From Bacillota bacterium (GTDB taxonomy: Bacteria > Bacillota_A > Clostridia > Tissierellales > Peptoniphilaceae): a stretch of DNA of 64,000 nt. Under the pieces are notes generated by a model. It was not told the DNA's origin. It did not search any database and saw nothing but the letters and a program-made list of their open reading frames with translations. The position numbers were made by a program, and so were the translations under genes. Below are positions 18,732-25,926 of the stretch, piece after piece (position 1 is the first letter of the stretch; every line of letters begins with the position of its first letter). Location of the stretch: contig JAEZWK010000023.1 in the NCBI GenBank assembly GCA_023443045.1, forward strand, positions 19,797-83,796, read 5' to 3'.

Positions 18732-18760
18732 ATTATATAGATTATTTTTAATATTGTCAA
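18732..18760 (-). promoter_or_regulatory. Consensus promoter of rplM-rpsI
   Basis: TTGACA (18755-18760), a 17-nt spacer, TATAAT (18732-18737) on the minus strand: a perfect match to the housekeeping sigma consensus. Confidence 0.88.
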
Positions 18761-18769
18761 GATTTATGA

Positions 18770-18798
18770 TTGTTTTTTGAAAAAATTTTTTATATAAT
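18770..18798 (+). promoter_or_regulatory. Promoter of mnmH
   Basis: TTGTTT (18770-18775), 17 nt, TATAAT (18793-18798). The predicted transcript begins just before the GGAGG of mnmH. It is back-to-back with the rplM promoter about 10 bases away. Confidence 0.6.
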
Positions 18799-18813
18799 AT
18801 TTACGGAGGAAAT

Positions 18814-19812
18814 ATGTTTGATATTATAGATTATTCAGAGGTAGAAGATCAACTTTTAATAGATTTGAGAACAAAAAAAGAATTTGATGAATTCCACATA
18901 CCTAATAGTATTAATTTCCCTATATTAACAGAAAAAGAGCATGCAGAGATTGGGACTCTTCACAAAAATAAAGAGTATAAAATCGCAAAATTAAAAGCGA
19001 TTGAATTTGCTTCTATAAAATTACCTAAACTTTTAAAGCTGGTCTCCGCATATAATGAAATTGTATTTTATTGTGCTAGAGGCGGATATAGATCAAAAAG
19101 TGTTTCAGCTTTATTTTATGCTCTTGATTTTCATGTCAGAAGATTAAAAGGGGGAATTAAAAGTTATAGAAATATTATAAACAATTCTCTAAATTCTTTA
19201 ATCAATTCTCATGATTATGTAACCATTTATGGTCAAACTGGATGCGGTAAGACAGAAATTTTAGAAATAATAAAATCTATGGATTATCCTGTTTTAGATT
19301 TAGAAAAATATGCTAATCACTATGGTTCACTTTTAGGATCTATGGGACGTGGAGAACAAAATTCTCAAAAAATGTTTGAGTCCCTTCTATATCACGATCT
19401 TTTAAAATATAAAAATGAAAAAATTATTCTCATTGAAGGCGAAAGTAAAAAAATAGGTAAAATTTCTTTACCCGAATCTCTTTATAGCAAAATGATTTCT
19501 GGAGATAAAATTTTTATAGATGCAAGTATGGAAGATAGGGCCAAAAGGCTTGTAGATACCTATGGAGAAGAAATAAAAAATTCATATGATAAAGAGCCAT
19601 TTTCTAAATTGAAATATTATTTGGGTAATGAGATTTTCAATTTAATTGTAAATAAAATAAAAGAAAATGATCTTACATCAGCTGCAATTCTGCTTTGCAA
19701 CCATCATTACGATAAATTTTATAAAGTAAGACCTGAAAAAAATGATAAAATTTTCATAAATGAAGATTCTAAAAATACAGCGCAAGAAATTATCAAATTT
19801 ATATTTAATTAA
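18814..19812 (+). CDS. mnmH: tRNA 2-selenouridine synthase (SelU/MnmH)
   Basis: Replaces the sulfur of 2-thiouridine at tRNA wobble position 34 with selenium from selenophosphate. It has 332 residues. An N-terminal rhodanese domain (about 1-130) carries the catalytic cysteine in FYCARGGYRSKS. A P-loop domain with GQTGCGKTE near residue 144 follows. This is the MnmH layout, slightly shorter than the E. coli protein. GGAGG precedes the ATG. No selD or selA is in the window, so the source of selenophosphate must be encoded elsewhere. Confidence 0.92.
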   Translation: MFDIIDYSEVEDQLLIDLRTKKEFDEFHIPNSINFPILTEKEHAEIGTLHKNKEYKIAKLKAIEFASIKLPKLLKLVSAYNEIVFYCARGGYRSKSVSALFYALDFHVRRLKGGIKSYRNIINNSLNSLINSHDYVTIYGQTGCGKTEILEIIKSMDYPVLDLEKYANHYGSLLGSMGRGEQNSQKMFESLLYHDLLKYKNEKIILIEGESKKIGKISLPESLYSKMISGDKIFIDASMEDRAKRLVDTYGEEIKNSYDKEPFSKLKYYLGNEIFNLIVNKIKENDLTSAAILLCNHHYDKFYKVRPEKNDKIFINEDSKNTAQEIIKFIFN

Positions 19813-19832
19813 AAAAGAGGGTTTACCCTCTT
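19811..19832. terminator. Convergent terminator between mnmH and the membrane-protein pair
   Basis: Stem AAGAGGG (19815-19821), loop TTTA, stem CCCTCTT (19826-19832). On the minus strand it is followed by T6, so it is strong for the leftward genes. The T-run for mnmH is short (ATTTC). Confidence 0.7.
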
Positions 19833-20356
19833 ATTTCACTTCTTTTTTGCACAACTTCCATAAAAATATCAATAAAATACCAAAATAATCCCACACCTAA
19901 TACTCCTAAAAACATAAAATGGCGACTTGTTAATAGTTCAACGGATTTATTAAAATATAATAGCATAAATAAAACAATAAATTTTACATAATACGAAATC
20001 ATACTTCTATATATGCACATTTCTGATTTAAAAACATACTTTCTAAGGATAGAAAGTAAAAACGCAATACCTATCCATGCTAATTCTATAAGATAGACAA
20101 ATTGATAATCATAGTCTTTATTTGTCAAATAAAGGAATAAATTAAAGGCTATTATAAAAGTTCCAAATGAAAAAAATAACGCTGGACTTTTTTCATCTAA
20201 ATTAATACTCTCTATCTTTTTAGATATCAATATTGATATAAAAAATGTAATAGCAACCATTCCTATAAATCCTATTGAAATTTTAAACAGCCCAAAAACT
20301 GCCGATAAAATTGCTGTTACTATAGAATATAAAAGTATAAATAAAATTGTATACAT
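19823..20356 (-). CDS. Small multi-pass membrane protein, tandem paralog A
   Basis: I do not recognise this 177-residue protein. It has about five hydrophobic segments: 1-20, 28-48, 65-80, 88-103 and 125-165. The KIESINLDEKSPALFFSFG loop between segments two and three and the LRKYVFKSEMCIYRSMISYY loop are the most distinctive parts. It is about two-thirds identical by eye to the neighbour at 20393, and its stop codon lies in the terminator hairpin. It could be a small permease-like or immunity-type membrane protein. No function is claimed. Confidence 0.6.
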   Translation of the reverse strand: MYTILFILLYSIVTAILSAVFGLFKISIGFIGMVAITFFISILISKKIESINLDEKSPALFFSFGTFIIAFNLFLYLTNKDYDYQFVYLIELAWIGIAFLLSILRKYVFKSEMCIYRSMISYYVKFIVLFMLLYFNKSVELLTSRHFMFLGVLGVGLFWYFIDIFMEVVQKRSEIRG

Positions 20357-20392
20357 AACTATCTCCTTTATCTAGTTAAAAAAGAGAGTAAT

Positions 20393-20911
20393 CTATCTTC
20401 TTTTTTGCATTATTCCCAAAAAAACATCAATAAAATGCCAAAATAATCCAACAGCTAATACTCCGAAAAATTCAAAAAAGAATTTTGATAATATAATAAA
20501 TTTATCAAAATATAATAGCATAAATAAAATGATAAAATTTGCATAATACGAAATCATACTTCTATATACACTAATTTCCGATTTAAAAACATACTTTCTA
20601 AGGATAGAAAGTAAAAACGCAATAACTATCCATGCTAATTCTATAAAATAAACTAGTTGGTGTTCGTTATCTATAGACCTTAAAAAAATAAATATATTAA
20701 ATGCTATTATAAAACTTCCAAATGAAAAAAATAACGCTGGACTTTTTTCATCTAAATTAATATTCTCTATCTTTTTTGATATCGATATTGATATAAATAA
20801 TGTAATAGCAATAACTACTATGGGTACTATGGAAATATCATATAGTCCCAAAACTGCTGAGAGTATTGATGCTACTATAGAATATAAAAGTATAAATAAA
20901 ATTGTACTCAT
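20393..20911 (-). CDS. Small multi-pass membrane protein, tandem paralog B
   Basis: A 172-residue paralog of the gene at 19823, 36 bases upstream of it and in the same direction. Long stretches are nearly identical at DNA level (for example around 20570-20640 and 20730-20770, compared with 20000-20070 and 20160-20220), which indicates a tandem duplication. The same central NLDEKSPALFFSFG loop is kept. The gene is preceded by AGAGG and a TTGACA/TATAAT pair with a long 22-nt spacer, a poor promoter unless an activator helps. Confidence 0.6.
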   Translation of the reverse strand: MSTILFILLYSIVASILSAVLGLYDISIVPIVVIAITLFISISISKKIENINLDEKSPALFFSFGSFIIAFNIFIFLRSIDNEHQLVYFIELAWIVIAFLLSILRKYVFKSEISVYRSMISYYANFIILFMLLYFDKFIILSKFFFEFFGVLAVGLFWHFIDVFLGIMQKRR

Positions 20912-21577
20912 AATATAAACCTCTAATCCATTATATTTTATTTTTTTATATTTTTTCTTTATTATAGTTTGCTATGATGATGTATAGATGTCAAGTTTTT
21001 AAACTAATTTTAAATCTTAATGATCTAATATAATAAGTCTTATATTCAATATATTTAAAACAGTTTTCCCATTTCAATCTCCATTTTTGTACCTACCATA
21101 ATTAAAATAAAACATATTTAACTCCGTATCTTTTTAGGTCTTACATTAAATTGTAGTATATTTAAATTTTGTTTTATAACTTTATCTAAATAAAATATAT
21201 AATTAAAACCAACACTTTTTTATATTATATCATATAAAAATATATATTTCAAATATTTTAAAATAATTTTAAATTTCTATAAATTATAAATATAAAAAGC
21301 TATTTATAAAAATTACATATTATATTCAATATCTTTTAAACAGCTTGGAGTATGAAGTATCGCTCCAAAAATTATGAGGTATTTTATACCAAAATTTATA
21401 TTCTAGTTTTTCTTTTTATATAATACACATGATTTGAAAATTATAATAATTTATGTTTTTTAGTATATCACTACAATCACCATGTAAATCAAGTTGAAAT
21501 TATTATAAAATTTAATTAAATAAATAAATTTTTATTACGTCTTTCTTATTTTAGATTAATTTTTAATTTATCTGCAA
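20912..21577. other. 0.7-kb AT-rich intergenic region, no gene recognised
   Basis: I see no credible coding frame or known RNA in this stretch. It is very AT-rich with scattered TATAAT-like strings. Two imperfect copies of a segment reading ATATTCAATAT-A/C-TTTAAAACAG occur near 21051 and 21323. A small hairpin, TTGGAG (21345-21350) with CTCCAA (21363-21368), stands out because it is the only GC-containing piece. It may be decayed DNA or the remains of a deletion next to the duplicated membrane-protein genes. Confidence 0.4.
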
Positions 21578-21606
21578 ATAAAAAATACTGAATTAATCAG
21601 TATTTT
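21576..21606 (-). terminator. Terminator after the HAD phosphatase
   Basis: Minus strand AAAATACTGA-TTAAT-TCAGTATTTT followed by TTATTT: a 10-bp perfect stem five bases after the stop codon. Confidence 0.8.
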
Positions 21607-21610
21607 TACT

Positions 21611-22228
21611 CTATATTAGTTCTAATATTTCATTTACATTGTATAGCGCTATATGAATCTCTTTTATTATTGAGGTCGTTCCCCACATACAATACGCATA
21701 ATCAATTCCAGATCTTTGTGCTTCTAAATGATCAGTAGGCCCATTGCCTAAATAAATAGTTTCTTCAGGATTTAATCCGTGTTTTTTTAAATAATGGGTT
21801 ATCATTTCACCGCTAGGTTTTGGTAAATTCACATCATCTACACATACATAATCGTTAAAATATTTATCAAACCCAAACTTTTCATATGCTTTTAATGTCA
21901 TACTTCTATCTCTATTTGTGACGAGTCCCATATGAATTCCCTTACTTTTTAAATTTTCTAAAGTCTCTTTCATATTAGTAAAAAAATCTATTTTTTCAGT
22001 CATCTCTAAATAAATTTTATGAATCAACGCATCTATTTCTTGGTCATGATCCATTTTTAACACTTTCATATTTTCAGTATGTGTTCTATGAAATACCTCC
22101 TCCTCTTCTTCTTTGGTTAAAACTCTATTATATAATTTCATAAGACCTGCATTATAGCTAGCAATAGTTGTTTTACTTGTATCTAACAAAGTACCATCGC
22201 AGTCAAATAATAAATTTTTATATTTCAT
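21611..22228 (-). CDS. HAD-superfamily phosphatase (phosphoglycolate-phosphatase-like)
   Basis: A cytosolic phosphatase, 205 residues, with the four HAD motifs: FDCDGTLLDT (nucleophile Asp9 and Asp11), LVTNR (motif II), the KPSGEMI lysine (motif III) and YLGNGPTDHLEAQRSG (motif IV). Motif IV reads GNGPTD where most relatives have GD(S/T)xxD, so one acidic residue is replaced by Asn. The cap is the short helical type between motifs I and II. The substrate is unknown. It is downstream of the ABC transporter pair but after a terminator, with its own extended -10 (TGCTATAAT). Confidence 0.78.
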   Translation of the reverse strand: MKYKNLLFDCDGTLLDTSKTTIASYNAGLMKLYNRVLTKEEEEEVFHRTHTENMKVLKMDHDQEIDALIHKIYLEMTEKIDFFTNMKETLENLKSKGIHMGLVTNRDRSMTLKAYEKFGFDKYFNDYVCVDDVNLPKPSGEMITHYLKKHGLNPEETIYLGNGPTDHLEAQRSGIDYAYCMWGTTSIIKEIHIALYNVNEILELI

Positions 22229-22326
22229 TTTGCCCCCTGTATTTTTTCAATTACTAAAAAACAAATAATATTATAGCACATTTTTATATATTATGGCTAT
22301 TAAACATTCCCATATTTTGAGTAATT

Positions 22327-22355
22327 AAAAAGAACTCTAATTAGAGTTCTTTTTT
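22327..22355 (-). terminator. Terminator after the ABC transporter pair
   Basis: The palindrome AAGAACTCTAATTAGAGTTCTT (22330-22351) has T or A runs on both sides. It lies directly at the stop codon of the downstream ABC gene. Confidence 0.85.
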
Positions 22356-23992
22356 TACTTCATTGTGCCATTTATTAAGTTAAGAATTTTATAATTTTTA
22401 GGAACGCTGGTTTTTCTATGCGTTACCAACAATATAGTTTTATCAGTTTTTTCTAGAAAATCAGAAATTATTTTTTCATTCATCGGGTCTAGTGCCGAAG
22501 TAGGTTCATCTAGCAGAATTATAGGAGATTTTTGTGCAATAGCTCTTGCAATTCCTATTCTCTGAATTTGTCCTTCTGATAGATTTTGATTTACTCCTGC
22601 ATCTAACTTAGTATCTAGTCCATTATCCAGCGTATTTACTAAATCAGATAGTCCAGTATCATTTAATATTTGAGCCATAGTGTCATCATCAACATCACAT
22701 CCCATACAAATATTTTCTTTTAAAGTTCCAGGAAAAATTATATTGTTCTGAGGAACGAATGAAATATAATTTCTTAACTCATTTATACTATTAAGCTCTT
22801 TTCCATCTATAATTATGCTTCCACTTTTTATTTTATAAAATCCATTTATTAGCTTCATCAGAGTGGATTTTCCACAACCACTTTCACCTGCAATATTAAT
22901 TTTATCGCCACATTTTATTTTTAAACTCAAATTCTTGATAACATCCTCGTTTTCATTATACGAAAATGAAATATCCTTTAAAAGGATCTCATTCCAATCA
23001 GATACTGGCAATAATTGAATCGATTTTTCATCATACATTTCAGAATAATATTTATAAATTCGATCCCCTGAAATTTTTTGAATTTTTGCATCTGTAATAA
23101 ATAGAGGCAGACTAGAAAACATCCAATTAAAATAACTATCAAGCAACATGAATCCTAGTAAATCCGCAATTGTCAATTTGCCATTTATTATCAAATAAAA
23201 TGCTACTACGATCCATGATGTAGTTAACACAAATCCAGTTCCCATACTAAGTGCAACCATAAAAAGAGAAAATTTTTCACGCTTTAAATGTTGTCTTTTA
23301 TATCTATTAAAATTTGATTTAAACTGATTTTCTCCAAATAAATATGCTTTAAATACACGAATAAGTGTGACTGAAGAAAGAACTTCCAAAATACTTTGTT
23401 TTACTTCTTCATTTAAATCCTGCTCTTCTTTTCTAACATTTTCTAAACGTTTAGAAAGGATGTGTGTCACTAGAATAGTAAATAGAGATATTAACAATAT
23501 TGCTGCGGTAAGTAGTGGTGATTTAATTAATCCATAAGTTAAAGCAGCTATAAAGCTAATTATTCCAATGATGATTTCTGGTATTGTAGATGAAAATAAT
23601 GTTGCATAATCCTTAATATCACTGGATAAAATAGTCATCCATTCTCCTACACCTTTAGTATCTACCACTTCTCCGCGTACATTATTTATTCTATCTATAA
23701 ATGGTTCTGTAAATTTAAGTTCAGTATTTTGTCTATTCTTGGCAGCTGTTTTTATTTTTAAATACATCAAGATAGTTAAAATAACCGCTCCAAAAATTAA
23801 CAATAAACTAATTAATGAAAAGTAATAATAATCTTTTGAGGAAAAACTTTCTATTAATACATTAAGTAAAAAACTGATTCCTACCTTAATTACAGCAGCT
23901 AATACTCCAAGAAAAATTAAATAGTGACATTTTAATTCCACCATCTTTTTTAAATAAAAAACAAAACTTTTCTTTTCTTGCATATTATTCAC
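22355..23992 (-). CDS. ABC transporter, fused membrane and ATPase domains (half 2 of a pair)
   Basis: A half-transporter with exporter fold, 545 residues. Six membrane helices span about 20-300. The ATPase has Walker A GESGCGKST, signature LSEGQIQR, Walker B ILLDEPTSALD and switch His in LLVTHRK, all intact. It overlaps the partner gene at 23985 by 8 bp, so the two are made together and probably form a heterodimer. Next to an NRPS gene this could be an exporter of the product. It could also be an importer of the YbtPQ/IrtAB kind, which uses the same fold. Sequence alone does not decide. Confidence 0.85.
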   Translation of the reverse strand: MNNMQEKKSFVFYLKKMVELKCHYLIFLGVLAAVIKVGISFLLNVLIESFSSKDYYYFSLISLLLIFGAVILTILMYLKIKTAAKNRQNTELKFTEPFIDRINNVRGEVVDTKGVGEWMTILSSDIKDYATLFSSTIPEIIIGIISFIAALTYGLIKSPLLTAAILLISLFTILVTHILSKRLENVRKEEQDLNEEVKQSILEVLSSVTLIRVFKAYLFGENQFKSNFNRYKRQHLKREKFSLFMVALSMGTGFVLTTSWIVVAFYLIINGKLTIADLLGFMLLDSYFNWMFSSLPLFITDAKIQKISGDRIYKYYSEMYDEKSIQLLPVSDWNEILLKDISFSYNENEDVIKNLSLKIKCGDKINIAGESGCGKSTLMKLINGFYKIKSGSIIIDGKELNSINELRNYISFVPQNNIIFPGTLKENICMGCDVDDDTMAQILNDTGLSDLVNTLDNGLDTKLDAGVNQNLSEGQIQRIGIARAIAQKSPIILLDEPTSALDPMNEKIISDFLEKTDKTILLVTHRKTSVPKNYKILNLINGTMK

Positions 23993-25577
23993 CTACCTTA
24001 ATGTGATTATCAGCATGTTCTATAAAATCTAGAGTATGAGTAATAATTACAATTCCTCTTTTTTTACTCTCTTTTTTTAATATTTCCATAATAAATTTCT
24101 GATTCTCCATATCCAAATCAGAAAAAGGCTCATCTAAGAAAATATAATCTGGATTATTAATTAATGCTCTTACTACAGATAATCTACATTTTTGTCCATT
24201 AGATAAAAGCTGGCCTCTATACTCAGTATCAAACTTATCTGGCAATTTATTTATAACATCCAAAATATTAACTTCATCACAAACCTTGATTATCTCTTCT
24301 TTACTAATATTATCATTATATAGAGACAAATTATTCATAATACTAGTTAGGAAGAAAGTGTTTTTTTGTGGAACAAATGACAATGATACATCATCAGGAG
24401 TTTCAAAAATGATACTACCGCCATCTAAGTTTAATTCATTAAAAATAAGCTGAAATAATGTAGATTTTCCTTTTCCACTATCGCCAGTTATAAATGTAAT
24501 TCCTCTACCTGGAATTATTGCCGAAAAATTCTCAAATATTTTTTTATTGCCGTAGGAAAAATTTATATTATCAATTATTATATTTTTTTCCTCAGAAATT
24601 CTTTTAATTAGATTATCGTCATCAATATTTTTATCATGAAGTTCAAAAAATTCCTTGGTACGTAATGATGATACCTTATATCTATTATAATAACTAAAAT
24701 AATCTGGTAAACTACCTATAGGATAAATAATAGAACCTAATCCTGCATTCCAAATTCCTATTAATGTTCCGAAAACTATCTGACCTTTAGCCACTAAAAC
24801 TAATCCTACACAAAGAACCAATAATTCTATTATTCCAATACTTCCCTCTGTGGTAGCTTGCATCTTTCCATATACACTAAAATAATTAATAAATGATTTT
24901 CTTTTATCATTAAACTTATTGTCAAAATCTTTTTTAACCCATAAAGATCTTGTTAGCGTTCTCATTATGGGTATGGAATGAAAAATTTTTTCTAATATGG
25001 ATAAAAAGTCATCATTTTTCGGGGCAAAATCTTCATATGCAGCTTCAAAACTTCTGCTATTCTTTTTATTAATAAATAATATTATTAATCCTGCAAAGAT
25101 AAAAACTAAACCAATAATAAAATTACCATAGAATACATAGATAATACCTGCTATTAATGTAATTAGCATATCCACCAGTGGAAGTAATCCAAATTTTAAG
25201 AAATTAGATATAGCTTCCATATCTTCAGAAATAAAATTTAATATTTTTCCTTCGCTCAAATCAGAATTTAAATTGTTTTTTCGTCTTAGTAATTTTCTTA
25301 TTAAATTCTCTCCCATCTTCAAATTAATTTCTGTAATCCACTCAAGAACCATATAATTGTATGCATAATAGACCAATATAAAAGTAAATGAACCACCAAC
25401 CATTAAAATAGAGATATATTTTAAAGATAGACTTGTTGAGATTCCCATTATATTGTTAATTCCAATCTGAATTAAAATGGATATAAAAACATTAAAGACA
25501 CTTAGTAGAATACGTAGTATAACTGAAACTGCTAAAATCCATTTCTTAGTTAGTTTTAATAAATCACTTAAAGTCAT
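23985..25577 (-). CDS. ABC transporter, fused membrane and ATPase domains (half 1 of a pair)
   Basis: The partner half-transporter, 530 residues, with six helices in about 15-290. The ATPase has Walker A GDSGKGKST, a changed signature LSNGQKCRLS (LSGGQ in the consensus), Walker B YIFLDEPFSDLD and switch His in ITHTLD. One weaker signature suggests an asymmetric dimer in which one ATP site is less active. AAGGGG precedes the ATG, and a consensus-like promoter with an inverted repeat lies ~130 bases upstream. It is transcribed separately from the NRPS gene but in the same direction. Confidence 0.85.
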   Translation of the reverse strand: MTLSDLLKLTKKWILAVSVILRILLSVFNVFISILIQIGINNIMGISTSLSLKYISILMVGGSFTFILVYYAYNYMVLEWITEINLKMGENLIRKLLRRKNNLNSDLSEGKILNFISEDMEAISNFLKFGLLPLVDMLITLIAGIIYVFYGNFIIGLVFIFAGLIILFINKKNSRSFEAAYEDFAPKNDDFLSILEKIFHSIPIMRTLTRSLWVKKDFDNKFNDKRKSFINYFSVYGKMQATTEGSIGIIELLVLCVGLVLVAKGQIVFGTLIGIWNAGLGSIIYPIGSLPDYFSYYNRYKVSSLRTKEFFELHDKNIDDDNLIKRISEEKNIIIDNINFSYGNKKIFENFSAIIPGRGITFITGDSGKGKSTLFQLIFNELNLDGGSIIFETPDDVSLSFVPQKNTFFLTSIMNNLSLYNDNISKEEIIKVCDEVNILDVINKLPDKFDTEYRGQLLSNGQKCRLSVVRALINNPDYIFLDEPFSDLDMENQKFIMEILKKESKKRGIVIITHTLDFIEHADNHIKVGE

Positions 25578-25670
25578 ATGCTCACCCCTTTTGAATAAAT
25601 TTTATTTAATCCTATACAAATCAAAAAAATATTTTATATAAAATATAAATATTAATTATATAGATTTGTT

Positions 25671-25702
25671 TATATTATTTTATCCTGATATACAATAATA
25701 TA
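25671..25702. promoter_or_regulatory. 9-bp inverted repeat over the predicted start site of the ABC pair
   Basis: TATATTATT (25671-25679) and AATAATATA (25694-25702) are perfect inverted copies 14 bases apart, lying just downstream of the -10 box at 25708. That position suits a repressor operator, for example of a metal-responsive regulator. In DNA this AT-rich, chance symmetry is possible. Confidence 0.35.
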
Positions 25703-25707
25703 ATTTT

Positions 25708-25736
25708 ATTATATATCGTAACAAAATAAATTTCAA
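25708..25736 (-). promoter_or_regulatory. Promoter of the ABC transporter pair
   Basis: TTGAAA (25731-25736), 17 nt, TATAAT (25708-25713) on the minus strand. The leader of ~125 nt is AT-rich and holds no gene. With the terminator at 25784, this accounts for the 349-bp gap between NRPS and ABC genes. Confidence 0.7.
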
Positions 25737-25783
25737 TCTAATTTATTTATAAAATTAAAATATATTCTATTTTGGACAAAAAT

Positions 25784-25816
25784 AACACCTCATTATTATA
25801 AAATAATTGAGATGTT
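25784..25816 (-). terminator. Terminator downstream of the NRPS gene
   Basis: Minus strand AACATCTCAATTATT with AATAATGAGGTGTT, a 14-bp stem with one bulged A and a G-U pair, followed by ATTTTTG. It lies ~110 bases after the NRPS stop codon. Confidence 0.75.
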
Positions 25817-25926
25817 TACTTAATTCATTATAATACTATTTATAAAGAAATTATACAAATTTAAATAAAGCAAAAAATTCAAATTATTTCAGTAGAGATA
25901 GCATATCCAAACGATATAGAGATAAA

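Noticed and set aside
21001..21420. CRISPR-like array in the AT-rich gap
   Set aside because: The repeat-like segments are only two, imperfect and ~270 bases apart, with no regular spacers and no cas genes.
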